Assembly (NCBI GenBank): GCA_018069525.1
Contig: JAGPUQ010000017.1
Span: 1 to 61,193 of the forward strand
Length of the DNA: 61,193 nucleotides
Reading direction: 5' to 3'
Source: Porticoccaceae bacterium
GTDB taxonomy: Bacteria > Pseudomonadota > Gammaproteobacteria > Pseudomonadales > Porticoccaceae
Below, piece by piece: positions 44,052 to 52,937 of the stretch; the stretch's first letter is position 1; each line of letters starts with the position of its first letter. A program made the position numbers and the translations under genes. The notes under the pieces were generated by a model that had not been told where the DNA came from, did not search any database, and was given only the letters and a program-made list of their open reading frames with translations.

Positions 44052-44568
44052 GTTTGCGGATTATTTACACTAGAATGAGCATGGCTGAGGACGAATAATT
44101 AGATACGAATATATAAGCAATAAACCAAGATTCGGGAGTAGGGTATGAGGATAATTATGCTGTTAGTTGTGATGTTGATTGCCGCCATGTTGGTGATGCA
44201 ACAGATGAAGACCGGAACTGATCCCGAGGACGAAAATAGTCAGCCCTACCAGCAGCAAATAAATAAGGCCAAAGATGTTGAGCGATTACTTCAGCAGGGT
44301 GTAGATGAGCGCGGTGCGCAGTTCGATCAAATGATGGAGCAGTTAGAAGCGCCTGCGCAATAATAGAGTAGGTGCAAGAATAAAGTAGATTTTCAATAGC
44401 CCAATACATTTAGCTTCCCGAATAAACGCCTTGCTTAATGGCGTCGCGAACTTTCTAATCAAAATCAAATTTTAATTATTAATCGACGGAGGCCATGATG
44501 GCGGAATTAAAGACGGCGGAATCAAAGATGGCAGAATTATCTGGAAAAGTAGCAGTAATTACCGGTGG
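44052..44568 (+). repeat. right copy of the ~500-bp direct repeat
   Basis: Counterpart of 32710-33200: same leader (GCGGATTATTTACA), same small-protein gene, same spacer and same SDR 5' end. Here the SDR continues intact, so this copy is the parental-like end. The 27 extra bases reflect small indels, mainly in the leader and near the SDR start. Confidence 0.85.
44145..44363 (+). CDS. small membrane-anchored protein, copy 2
   Basis: A 72 aa paralogue of the protein at 32792-33013. The first 30 residues are identical (hydrophobic helix plus TGTDPEDE linker); changes cluster at residues 31-33, 39, 47 and the last six. Same GGAGTAGGGT ribosome site. It precedes the intact SDR gene by 131 bp, and the pair is what the repeat duplicates, so the two genes may be functionally linked. 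Confidence 0.75.
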   Translation: MRIIMLLVVMLIAAMLVMQQMKTGTDPEDENSQPYQQQINKAKDVERLLQQGVDERGAQFDQMMEQLEAPAQ

Positions 44569-45358
44569 TGCCAGCGGTATTGGCGAGCGCAGTGTGCGTC
44601 TTTTTGTCGAGGAAGGTGCGCGGGTGGTGATTGCGGATATGCAGGTGGAGCGCGGCCAGGCGCTGGCGGCTGAACTGGGCGATAGCGCGGTTTTTGCGGA
44701 AGTGGAAGTGCGGCAGGAGGCCCAGGTAAAAGCGGCCATTGATTTAGCGGTGGAGCAGTGGGGCCGGTTGGACTGTATTTTTAATAATGCCGGGTTTGGT
44801 GGCGTTATGGGGCCGGTAGAAGATACCCCAGTGGACGAATTTGATATGACCTTCGATGTGTTGGTACGCGGCGTTTTTCTGGGTATCAAGCATGCCGCAC
44901 CGATTATGAAAAAACAGCAATCGGGCAGCATTATTAATACCGGTAGCATTGCTGGCCTGGCTGCGGGTTACAGCCCTCACGCTTACGCTGCGGCCAAGGC
45001 GGCGGTGTTGCAGTTGACCAAATCAGTAGCGATGGAACTGGGCGAACACAGTGTTCGAGTTAATGCGATTTGTCCGGGTTTTATTGCCACGCCCTTGGCG
45101 GCAAATACCGTGGGTCGCGATGACAGTTTGGTGGATCGAGTTAAATCATCGTTTTCTAAACAGCAAGCCATTCCTCGCTCGGGTATTCCCGATGATATTG
45201 CGCAGATGGCTTGTTGGTTAGCGGGCGATCGTTCTACCTTTGTTACTGGGCAAAGCATGGTGGTAGATGGCGGCGTAACCGGCGGCCTTAAATGGGCGGA
45301 TCAGCCAGATTTCCAAAAAGCCTATCACCCGATTAAGGTGTATAACCCGGAAAAATAA
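44495..45358 (+). CDS. SDR family oxidoreductase
   Basis: A 287 aa classical short-chain dehydrogenase: AVITGGASGIGERSVRLFVE, IFNNAGFGGVMGPV, catalytic Ser-Tyr-Lys in TGSIAGLAAGYSPHAYAAAK, and the classical GQSMVVDGGVTGG end. A 19-residue C-terminal extension (ADQPDFQKAYHPIKVYNPEK) follows. ATG at 44495 and 44498 are both possible after ACGGAGGCC. Substrate unknown; resembles 3-alpha-hydroxysteroid/cyclic-alcohol dehydrogenases. Its 5' end is duplicated at 33142. Confidence 0.9.
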   Translation: MMAELKTAESKMAELSGKVAVITGGASGIGERSVRLFVEEGARVVIADMQVERGQALAAELGDSAVFAEVEVRQEAQVKAAIDLAVEQWGRLDCIFNNAGFGGVMGPVEDTPVDEFDMTFDVLVRGVFLGIKHAAPIMKKQQSGSIINTGSIAGLAAGYSPHAYAAAKAAVLQLTKSVAMELGEHSVRVNAICPGFIATPLAANTVGRDDSLVDRVKSSFSKQQAIPRSGIPDDIAQMACWLAGDRSTFVTGQSMVVDGGVTGGLKWADQPDFQKAYHPIKVYNPEK

Positions 45359-45378
45359 GGTGTTTATTAACGTCGCCG

Positions 45379-46524
45379 CTATTCTGGATTTTTAGAGTCG
45401 AGATTAAAAAACCCGCGAATGGCAGTTTCCTGCTCCATCGCATCTTCATAGCCCAGCTTGAGTAGTTGTTGGCAAAAGCCGGGTTCAAATAATAAATAAC
45501 TAGCGGCACTGGAGCCGCCACCTTCTTCAGTGGCGCCCACCACATGCAGGAACATACGCACACTTCTGGGCAGTTCATGGAAATAGTCTTCGGCTATGTT
45601 GTCGATTCCCCTGGACGGGGAAATGCACAAATATTCGATGGGTTTCAGGTGATCCAGGCCGAGTATTTTGCGTTCCTCTGAAGAGATTTTCCCGGCTAGC
45701 GCATTAATGGACTTCAGGGTTTCCAGATCGCTCTCGGTGCTGTCGATAAATGCGCTATTCAGCAAGTGACTGATCATTTGTCCCAGCGAGGGTGGGTGAG
45801 CCGCCGGCACATCCGCTTGCTCGGCACTGGAATTATCACTAACGCCAATGACGAAGAGTTTCGTCGCGCCCAGATGCAAGGCCGGACTCAGAGGTTTTAA
45901 CTGTCTGACGGCGCCATCGCCATAGTAGTGACCACCAATTCTAGAAGGCGGGAACAGGGTGGGAATCGCGGTTGATGCCATCAGGTGATCAATACCCAGT
46001 CCGGTGCGAATGCCGTAGCGACGGTTGCGCTTCCAGTTACTTTGACTGCCCTGAAAAAAACTCACCGATTCGCCGGAGTCGTAATGCATGGCAGTAATAC
46101 ATACGGCGTCTAATTCTCGGTTGGCGATGGCTTCATCGATGTGGCGAAAGCGGATGTAGTTTTCTAATAATTCCTGTAGCGGCGAATTATTTAATAATGC
46201 CACCGCGTTTTTTCGGCCGTAACCGCTGTGTAATAACGCCCCGATCAGTTTTACGGTATTTTTGGTGACGCCTAAAAAATCAGTGCGATAAACTTGATGT
46301 GAGTTTATCTCTCGCCAGATGCGTTCTAGCTTTTTGACACGCAGGGCAAAAGGTCCCGGTCGCCCGGCCAGCGCAATGGCGTTGATGGCACCCGCAGAGG
46401 TCCCGCAAATTACCGGGAAGGGGTTGTGGGTGCGCTGGGGCAGTATCTCGGCAAGCGCTTTCAGTACTCCGACTTGATAGGCGGCTCGCGCACCACCGCC
46501 AGAGAGTATCAGGCCAGCTGTCAT
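45379..46524 (-). CDS. patatin-like phospholipase
   Basis: A 381 aa cytoplasmic or membrane-associated lipid acyl hydrolase. Oxyanion loop LILSGGGARAAYQVGVLKAL, nucleophile elbow CGTSAGAINAIAL (Gly-x-Ser-x-Gly) and the Asp of the dyad in YYGDGAVRQLKPLSPAL are all present, so it should be active. A DUF3336-like N-terminal extension is absent. No strong ribosome site. Converges with the SDR gene; 20 bp lie between the stop codons. Confidence 0.92.
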   Translation of the reverse strand: MTAGLILSGGGARAAYQVGVLKALAEILPQRTHNPFPVICGTSAGAINAIALAGRPGPFALRVKKLERIWREINSHQVYRTDFLGVTKNTVKLIGALLHSGYGRKNAVALLNNSPLQELLENYIRFRHIDEAIANRELDAVCITAMHYDSGESVSFFQGSQSNWKRNRRYGIRTGLGIDHLMASTAIPTLFPPSRIGGHYYGDGAVRQLKPLSPALHLGATKLFVIGVSDNSSAEQADVPAAHPPSLGQMISHLLNSAFIDSTESDLETLKSINALAGKISSEERKILGLDHLKPIEYLCISPSRGIDNIAEDYFHELPRSVRMFLHVVGATEEGGGSSAASYLLFEPGFCQQLLKLGYEDAMEQETAIRGFFNLDSKNPE

Positions 46525-46650
46525 CGAAGCACGAGTCCTGTTAGTAAAATTTTTAATTTTGTAGTTTTCATTGTCGCTTCTTATTTCCTTGTTAGTTGCT
46601 TCAGCTGCTTTAACACCTTACCTTCAAAGCCTTACCTTCAGAATAATGAC

Positions 46651-47106
46651 CTAAAAAATACCCATCGCCAGACCGGCGGCAAAGCTGTGGCCAAGTTCGT
46701 GGCAGGCTTGTCGATCATTATCGTCGAGTTCGCCAACGGCAACGACAGGTTCGGCGATTTTACGCAGCGGGTAGCCGAGCGCAATGCGGTCGACTTCGCG
46801 CACCGCGCCGCTGCCGTCGTTACCAGCACCGACAAACAGCGCGTAGGGCAGGTTGAGCTGATGGGGTTCGGCGGGATAAAAAGTGCGGTCAAAAAAATCT
46901 TTTAAGGCGCCGCTCATATAGCCAAAGTTCTCTGGGGTGCCAAAGATCAGGCCGTCGGCCCAGAGTAAATCATCCAGGTCGGCATCAAAGGCGGATTTAA
47001 CCCGGGTTTCGACCGCCTCTTCGCAGTGCGCACCGGTCGTCACCGCTTCGGCCATAGCGGCGGTTTTATTGCCCTGGCTGTGATAGATAATCATCAAGTG
47101 TTTCAT
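46651..47106 (-). CDS. flavodoxin-like NAD(P)H-dependent reductase
   Basis: A 151 aa FMN-binding flavodoxin-fold protein. The N-terminal phosphate-binding loop is YHSQGNKTAAMAEAV. The second flavin loop GTPENFGYMSGALKDFFDRT resembles those of WrbA and YwqN-type reductases. It probably reduces quinones or acts as an electron carrier. The start at 47106 lies at the end of a three-copy 15-bp repeat that carries two further ATG codons; no ribosome site is seen, so translation may be poor or unusual. Confidence 0.8.
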   Translation of the reverse strand: MKHLMIIYHSQGNKTAAMAEAVTTGAHCEEAVETRVKSAFDADLDDLLWADGLIFGTPENFGYMSGALKDFFDRTFYPAEPHQLNLPYALFVGAGNDGSGAVREVDRIALGYPLRKIAEPVVAVGELDDNDRQACHELGHSFAAGLAMGIF

Positions 47107-47147
47107 GGTTAAGGGCTACATGGTTAAGGACTACATGGTTAGGGCTT
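47101..47147 (-). repeat. 15-bp tandem repeat with two ATG-TAG minimal frames before the flavodoxin gene
   Basis: Read on the minus strand, the unit CCTTAACCATGTAG occurs so that ATG is found three times at 15-base spacing: 47136, 47121 and 47106. The first two are followed directly by TAG; the third opens the gene. So two start-stop mini-frames precede the real start. Confidence 0.75.
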
Positions 47148-47309
47148 GATTACAAGTAAATAAGGACAGTTTACACGTACTACCGGGTATTTTGATCGCG
47201 ATAATTAGCGTTTTCGGTTTTACCGCCAGACCTTATTAATGCCCTTTGTCAGCGAAGTGCTAGCGGGTACACTGTTTGGTGAGTTTTACGCAAGCGACAG
47301 GGACGTGGC

Positions 47310-49826
47310 ATGCAAGCGCTGTTATTAGCATTTTCTTCTGGTGCCTTCTCATCGGCTTTCTGGCCGGTGTTGCCGCCGCCCTGGATTTTTCTGTGTTTAA
47401 TCTCACTGTGCCTGCCTTTACTGGCTCAACCTGTAATTACTCCATCTGGTATAGATCCGCCTTCGCGCTTGCAGCTGCGACCCGGTGTATTGATGGCGCT
47501 GTTCGCGGGTATGTTGTGGGCGGCGATATGGGGACAGTACACACTTAGCCAGGAGCTACCTGCGGAGTTCGATAAAACCGATTACCGAGTGCGGGGTGTG
47601 ATTCAAGGCCTGCCGGATCGGAATGACCGACGCATCAAATTTCAATTGCGTGTTGATCACGCCGCGAATATCAATGGGCAAACTACGGGAGGACTAGCGG
47701 ACGTTCAGGCGAGTGTTCCAGCTCTGCACACCTTATCGCTCAGTTGGTACGGCGGCGAGTCGCTCATCCCCGGACAGGAATGGCAGTTTGTAGTGCGTCT
47801 TCGCCACCCTCGCGGTTTTGCTAATCCCGGTGGTTTTGATTACCGCAGTTGGTTATTTCGCAGTGGCGTTTCGGCGACCGGTTATGTGAGAAAGTCGAAT
47901 GATAATATTCGGCTGTCCGATACAGAAGGGCGTGACACAGGCGGGGTAGATGGTTTTCGCTATCGCATCGCCCAGCACATTCAACAATTACCGCTTAACA
48001 CTCAAGCCCGGGGTTTACTCAGCGCATTAACCGTTGGCGATAAACGCGGGATATCTGCGACGACCTGGCAACAACTCCAGCGCACTGGCACCGTTCACCT
48101 GGCGATTATCTCGGGTTTACATATTGGTCTGGCGGCGTTGGTTGGGACTTTATTGGGCTACGGTTTAGGGCGCGTGGTGTTGCTGAAAGGCGGCATTTTG
48201 CTACCGCGGCAATTGGGTGTATTGCTGGGTTGGGTCACGGGTTTTGTGTACGCAAGTTTAGCGGGATTTTCGTTACCGACTTTGCGGGCCTTTGTGATGC
48301 TGTCGGTGTTTGTGTTGATGTTTTTACTCAGGCGCAACGCCAGTCCCTTTACCAGTTTGTTGTGGGCCTGGGCGGTGGTCAGTGTGGTGGAACCGCTGGC
48401 GATGTTGGCGCCGGGGTTTTGGTTATCGTTTACGGCGGTGGCGGTGCTCATCGCTTATTTTCGCGCGCGTCCCCAGTTTGCGCATACGTATGCAGGGCGA
48501 ATCAGGCAGTTGGTGTACGGGCAGTGGGTGTTATTACTGGGACTGGCAGGAGGCCTGGTATTTTTCCAGGGCGAGTTACCGCTAGTAATGCCGGTGGTTA
48601 ATCTTTTGGTGGTGCCCTGGATCGGCTTTCTCGTGGTTCCCCTGTGTTTGCTCGGCGTAGCTCTGTTCACGGTTTATCAACCTTGGGCCGATATTTGCTG
48701 GCAGCTTGCCGGTGTTCAGCTCGAGTGGTTTAGTAGCGCCGTGGGTAGGTTGTCAGCCGATCATAGCTGGCTTTGGGTGCCGAGTTTTCCCGGTGGTCCC
48801 TTGCCGATGATAGCCCTGGTATGTGCCGGGCTGCTGTTGCTGTCGCCTCGGGGTTTAAAACTACAGGGTTTGGGTGCCTTAATCATTTTAGCGGTGGTGT
48901 TTGCCAAGGGTGGCCGGGACACCGATATACCTCTGGCGATGACCGTACTGGACGTGGGCCAGGGTTTGGCGGTGGTGGTAGAAACCCCCGAAGGGGTGTT
49001 GGTGTACGACACTGGCCCAGGGTTTAGTGAGCGTTTTGACGCCGGCAGCGGCATTGTTGCCCCGTATTTACGGCATCGGGGTTACCGTGATTTACGCATG
49101 CTGGTAGTGAGTCATAGTGATCAGGACCATAGTGGCGGAGTCGAGGGCTTGTTGCGTTACTACCAGCCACAGGCACTGTTGTTGGGTTCTGCCGCAGATG
49201 GAGTGGGGAGCACTAACAACTTCGGCGAGCGGCAGCAATGCCGACGGGGTATGCGTTGGCAGTGGGGCGAAGTAGATTTTGAAGTGCTTCATCCTGACGT
49301 TGATCCCGTAATAAAAAGCCCTGACGCAGGTCTGGTGCGGACTAACAGCACCGACCGCAAGCGCCCGCAAAATAACAACTCCTGTGTGCTTGTCATCCGT
49401 TATCGCGAGCAGAGTATAGTGCTGACCGGCGATATCGAAAAAACCGTCGAATGGAAGTTGCTGGGCAGTGATGACTTACCAAGAAATGTCACTGTGCTGT
49501 TGGCGCCGCACCACGGTAGCAAGTCTTCATCCAGTGCCGCTTTTGTTCGGCACCTGGCACCGCGGCATGTGGTGTACTCCGCTGGCTACCATCACCATTT
49601 CGGTCACCCCCACGCCACGGTGGTATCACGCTATAAAGCTGTCGGTTCTCAACAGTGGAACACCGCCTCGGCGGGCGCGCTGCGTTTTGAGTGGCAGCTC
49701 AATGGTGAGCTGTCTGTGCATCGCGCCCGTGAACGGATTCGTCATTATTGGGAAAAACCGAGAGCGGATTGGCAAAAAGGTGAACAAGAAACAGCGCGAG
49801 CGATTTTGAACCTTAACTTGTTGTGA
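47310..49826 (+). CDS. comEC: DNA uptake channel ComEC/Rec2
   Basis: An 838 aa inner-membrane protein that carries single-stranded DNA into the cytoplasm in natural transformation. Domain order: two to three N-terminal helices, DUF4131 OB-like domain (about 70-200), the multi-helix Competence domain (LLSALTVGDKRGISATTWQ, LAIISGLHIGLAALVGTLLG, about 220-530) and a metallo-beta-lactamase-like nuclease domain (about 560-790). The last has TVLDVGQGLAVVVET, VSHSDQDHSGGVEGL and LLAPHHGSKSSSS, so the metal-binding motif is intact. GGGA precedes the ATG. It leads the block comEC-exbB-exbD-msbA. Confidence 0.95.
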   Translation: MQALLLAFSSGAFSSAFWPVLPPPWIFLCLISLCLPLLAQPVITPSGIDPPSRLQLRPGVLMALFAGMLWAAIWGQYTLSQELPAEFDKTDYRVRGVIQGLPDRNDRRIKFQLRVDHAANINGQTTGGLADVQASVPALHTLSLSWYGGESLIPGQEWQFVVRLRHPRGFANPGGFDYRSWLFRSGVSATGYVRKSNDNIRLSDTEGRDTGGVDGFRYRIAQHIQQLPLNTQARGLLSALTVGDKRGISATTWQQLQRTGTVHLAIISGLHIGLAALVGTLLGYGLGRVVLLKGGILLPRQLGVLLGWVTGFVYASLAGFSLPTLRAFVMLSVFVLMFLLRRNASPFTSLLWAWAVVSVVEPLAMLAPGFWLSFTAVAVLIAYFRARPQFAHTYAGRIRQLVYGQWVLLLGLAGGLVFFQGELPLVMPVVNLLVVPWIGFLVVPLCLLGVALFTVYQPWADICWQLAGVQLEWFSSAVGRLSADHSWLWVPSFPGGPLPMIALVCAGLLLLSPRGLKLQGLGALIILAVVFAKGGRDTDIPLAMTVLDVGQGLAVVVETPEGVLVYDTGPGFSERFDAGSGIVAPYLRHRGYRDLRMLVVSHSDQDHSGGVEGLLRYYQPQALLLGSAADGVGSTNNFGERQQCRRGMRWQWGEVDFEVLHPDVDPVIKSPDAGLVRTNSTDRKRPQNNNSCVLVIRYREQSIVLTGDIEKTVEWKLLGSDDLPRNVTVLLAPHHGSKSSSSAAFVRHLAPRHVVYSAGYHHHFGHPHATVVSRYKAVGSQQWNTASAGALRFEWQLNGELSVHRARERIRHYWEKPRADWQKGEQETARAILNLNLL

Positions 49827-49862
49827 TAAAGTGCTGACTCTATTGAAGTTAAAGGAAGACCT

Positions 49863-50498
49863 GTGTACGAATTGATAATCGCAGGCGGTTGGCTGATGCT
49901 GCCGTTAATCGTGTGCTCCCTGATTGTTATTGGGGTGGCGGGAGAGCGCTTTTTGGCTCTGCGCCCACACCGAGTAGTGCCCGCTCATTTACTCGGCCAG
50001 GTGTGGAACTGGGTCAAGCAAGGTGAAATCACCGAAGATAAATTGCGTGAGTTACGCGATTCCTCACCGCTGGGTTTATTGTTGGCGACGGGCCTGGTCA
50101 ATTCCCAGCACGGTCGCGAGATTATGAAGGACAGTATCGACGAGGCGGCCAATCAAATTATCCATGAGCTAGAAAGGTTTATCTCGATTTTGGGCACCAT
50201 TGCGGCGATCACTCCGCTGATCGGGCTGCTGGGTACGGTGATTGGGATGATCAAAGTGTTTACCGCCATTATGATTGAGGGCACCGGTAACGCCGGGGTA
50301 TTGGCGGGCGGTATTTCCGAAGCCTTAATTACTACTGCGGCCGGACTCACCGTGGCGATTCCGGCGCTTATCTGCAACCGGTTTTTTGAGCGCCGCATCG
50401 ATTCGCTGGTGGTAGTGATGGAGGATCAAGCCATTAAACTGGTGGACGCCGTGCACGGCGATCGGGTATTACCGGGGCAGGAGTCTAACGGCTCGTGA
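49863..50498 (+). CDS. exbB: MotA/TolQ/ExbB proton channel family protein
   Basis: A 211 aa inner-membrane protein with three helices, the motor subunit that couples proton flow to a TonB/TolA-type partner. The ExbB/TolQ signature is seen in LGTIAAITPLIGLLGTVIGM and AGGISEALITTAAGLTVAIP. Translation starts at GTG with AAGGA upstream. It overlaps exbD as GTGA. Placement next to comEC and msbA is the order of Pseudomonas-like genomes; the partner TonB lies elsewhere. Confidence 0.92.
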   Translation: MYELIIAGGWLMLPLIVCSLIVIGVAGERFLALRPHRVVPAHLLGQVWNWVKQGEITEDKLRELRDSSPLGLLLATGLVNSQHGREIMKDSIDEAANQIIHELERFISILGTIAAITPLIGLLGTVIGMIKVFTAIMIEGTGNAGVLAGGISEALITTAAGLTVAIPALICNRFFERRIDSLVVVMEDQAIKLVDAVHGDRVLPGQESNGS

Positions 50499-50935
50499 AA
50501 TTTCGCCGCCAGAGAAAAGGCAACGACGAAATTAACGTGACGCCGCTGATCGACGTAGTGTTTCTGTTATTGATTTTTTTTATGGTGTCCACCACATTCA
50601 GTAAAGAGAGTCATTTGGCTATCGATTTACCAGAAGCGTCGGGCGAAATCGTCGAGGGCGAGGTAGACAGTATCGAGATCGTGATTAATCACGAGGGCAA
50701 CTATTCTCTCAACGATACCCCTCTGATTAACCGTCAAATTGAGACCTTGATGGCCGGCCTGATAGAGCTCTCAGCCGGTGATACCAACATGCCTTTAGTT
50801 ATTACTGCCGATGCCACTGCGTCTCACCAGGCCGTTGTTACTGCTATGGATGCGGCCGGTCGTGCCGGGTTTGCGCGTTTGAGCATCACTACACAACAAC
50901 CGGAAACAGAAGACGCCCAAGCAGGCGAACAATAA
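50495..50935 (+). CDS. exbD: ExbD/TolR family biopolymer transport protein
   Basis: A 146 aa single-helix protein (helix about residues 17-37) with the essential Asp in the membrane (NVTPLIDVVFLLLIFFMVST) and a periplasmic domain. It acts with the upstream ExbB, to which it is translationally coupled (GTG start in a GTGA overlap). The C-terminal tail is Gln/Glu-rich. Confidence 0.93.
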   Translation: MKFRRQRKGNDEINVTPLIDVVFLLLIFFMVSTTFSKESHLAIDLPEASGEIVEGEVDSIEIVINHEGNYSLNDTPLINRQIETLMAGLIELSAGDTNMPLVITADATASHQAVVTAMDAAGRAGFARLSITTQQPETEDAQAGEQ

Positions 50936-50941
50936 ACCCTT

Positions 50942-52924
50942 ATGCCTGACACTATCGACCTTACTAATACCGACACCTCAAAAAATAAGCCCGTTGAACT
51001 CTCCGGACTGCAAATTTATTTGCGCCTGCTGTCGTACCTGAAATCCTATATCTTTATTTTTCTATTGAGTGTGGCTGGTCTGTGGCTGTTCAGTTTTATG
51101 CAGATCGCTTTTATTGATTTATTTGGTTACCTGATCAACGTGCTTTCCATCGTGACGGGAGAAACGGTTGGTAGTGGCGTAATGAATTTTGAGTCGAGTG
51201 ACGGCGGCATGACGGCAAAAATTGCCGACTACCTGGTGGCCAGTGGTTTTATTGGAGGCGAAGACACACTCACACAAACCGGGATTGCGTTGCCGGTGAT
51301 GATGATTGCGATTGCCCTGGTTCGAGGTGTCGGATTTTTGATTGGCAATTACGGCATGAGCTATGTCGCACTGTCTATTATTCATGACTTGCGCAATCAG
51401 GTGTTCGAAAAATATACGCGTATGCCGACAGCCTATTTTGACGGCAATATGTCGGGTCATATGGTGGCGCAACTGACTTTTCACGTCAATCAGGTCATGG
51501 GCGCCACTACCAGTGCCTTAAAAATTATTCTTCGCGAAGGGTTTCTGGTCGCTGGTTTGCTAGGCTATCTAGTTTATTTAAATTGGCGGCTGGCGCTGAT
51601 GTTCCTCGCGGTGATGCCCTTTATTGCCTTGATTATAAGTGCGGTGAGCAAGCGTTTTCGCCGCCTTAGCAAAAAAATTCAAACTGCGGTCGGCGATGTC
51701 ACTCATGTTGCCAGCGAGGCGGTTAACGGATACCGGGAGATGCATCTCTTCGGTGGTAAAGAATACGAAAGTGCACGTTTGCGCAAAGCCAGTCAGGCTA
51801 ATCGGCGGCAGAATTTAAAGTTGGAATTCACTCAGGGTCTGAGCACACCGATAATACAATTACTGCTAGCAGGCACGATGGGCATGTTGGTGTGGTTTGC
51901 CCTAAGCCCTGAGATGTTGAGCGACATGACCACCAGTGGCTTTATTAAATTTTTATTTGCTTCTGCGATGTTGGCCAAGCCCATGCGTCAGTTAACCCAG
52001 GTTAATAGTGTGATTCAGCGTGGTATCGCCGCCGCTGCAGAATTATTTCTCACTCTGGACTCCGAAGAAGAGGTCGATGCCGGCACCTGCGAAGTGGAAC
52101 GCGTCGACGGCAACTTTGTTTTTGAACACGTAGGTTTTCGCTACGACACCAGTAATCAGCCGGTGCTTGAGGACATTAATTTTTCGGTGAATTCCGGCGA
52201 AACCATCGCCCTGGTTGGATCGTCCGGTAGCGGTAAAACCTCCTTAGTTAATCTAATCCCCCGATTTTACAACTATCAACAGGGCCGGGTATTACTCGAT
52301 GGCCGAGAACTTACCGAGTACACCCTGCGTAACTTGCGCCGGCAAATTGCCCTGGTAAGCCAGAACGTTACCCTGTTCAACGACAGCATCTACAACAACA
52401 TTGCCTACGGCGAACTCGGTGGTGCCTCGCTCGATACGGTTAGGGAGGCGGCGCGTATGGCGCAGGCCCTGGAGTTTATCGAGGCTTTGCCCGAAGGCTT
52501 TAATACCACTATTGGCGACGACGGCGTACTGTTGTCGGGCGGTCAGCGCCAGCGTCTGGCCATTGCGCGGGCGCTGTTAAAAGATGCACCGATTTTGATT
52601 TTGGACGAAGCGACATCGGCACTAGATACCGAATCCGAGCGTCATATTCAGGCTGCTCTCGACGTTGCTATGCAGGGGCGCACCACCTTTGTAATTGCCC
52701 ACCGCTTGAGCACCATAGAAAACGCTGATCGCATTTTAGTGATGGAGCAGGGCCGCATTCTGGAGACCGGTAGCCACGATCAGCTGCTCGCCGCGGGGGG
52801 GCGTTACGCCAACCTGTATCACCAGCGGTTTGCAGAACCGGCCGGTGCCTCTACTGAAGAGCGCGCTGTTAATGTCTCGGGCTCTGATCCAGTAAACCCT
52901 AATTCAAAAGACTCTAACTCATAG
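50942..52924 (+). CDS. msbA: lipid A/phospholipid exporter MsbA
   Basis: A 660 aa half-transporter that flips lipid A-core across the inner membrane, coupling ATP use to transport. Six helices in the first 340 residues. The nucleotide-binding domain has Walker A ALVGSSGSGKTSLVNLIPRF, signature LLSGGQRQRLAIARALLKDA and Walker B ILILDEATSALDTESERHIQ. E. coli MsbA is 582 aa; the extra length is in an enlarged first periplasmic loop (about residues 65-105, Gly/Ser/Asp-rich) and a Ser/Asn-rich C-terminal tail. Linked with lpxK, 13 bp downstream. Confidence 0.95.
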   Translation: MPDTIDLTNTDTSKNKPVELSGLQIYLRLLSYLKSYIFIFLLSVAGLWLFSFMQIAFIDLFGYLINVLSIVTGETVGSGVMNFESSDGGMTAKIADYLVASGFIGGEDTLTQTGIALPVMMIAIALVRGVGFLIGNYGMSYVALSIIHDLRNQVFEKYTRMPTAYFDGNMSGHMVAQLTFHVNQVMGATTSALKIILREGFLVAGLLGYLVYLNWRLALMFLAVMPFIALIISAVSKRFRRLSKKIQTAVGDVTHVASEAVNGYREMHLFGGKEYESARLRKASQANRRQNLKLEFTQGLSTPIIQLLLAGTMGMLVWFALSPEMLSDMTTSGFIKFLFASAMLAKPMRQLTQVNSVIQRGIAAAAELFLTLDSEEEVDAGTCEVERVDGNFVFEHVGFRYDTSNQPVLEDINFSVNSGETIALVGSSGSGKTSLVNLIPRFYNYQQGRVLLDGRELTEYTLRNLRRQIALVSQNVTLFNDSIYNNIAYGELGGASLDTVREAARMAQALEFIEALPEGFNTTIGDDGVLLSGGQRQRLAIARALLKDAPILILDEATSALDTESERHIQAALDVAMQGRTTFVIAHRLSTIENADRILVMEQGRILETGSHDQLLAAGGRYANLYHQRFAEPAGASTEERAVNVSGSDPVNPNSKDSNS

Positions 52925-52937
52925 GTGTAGCCAAACA

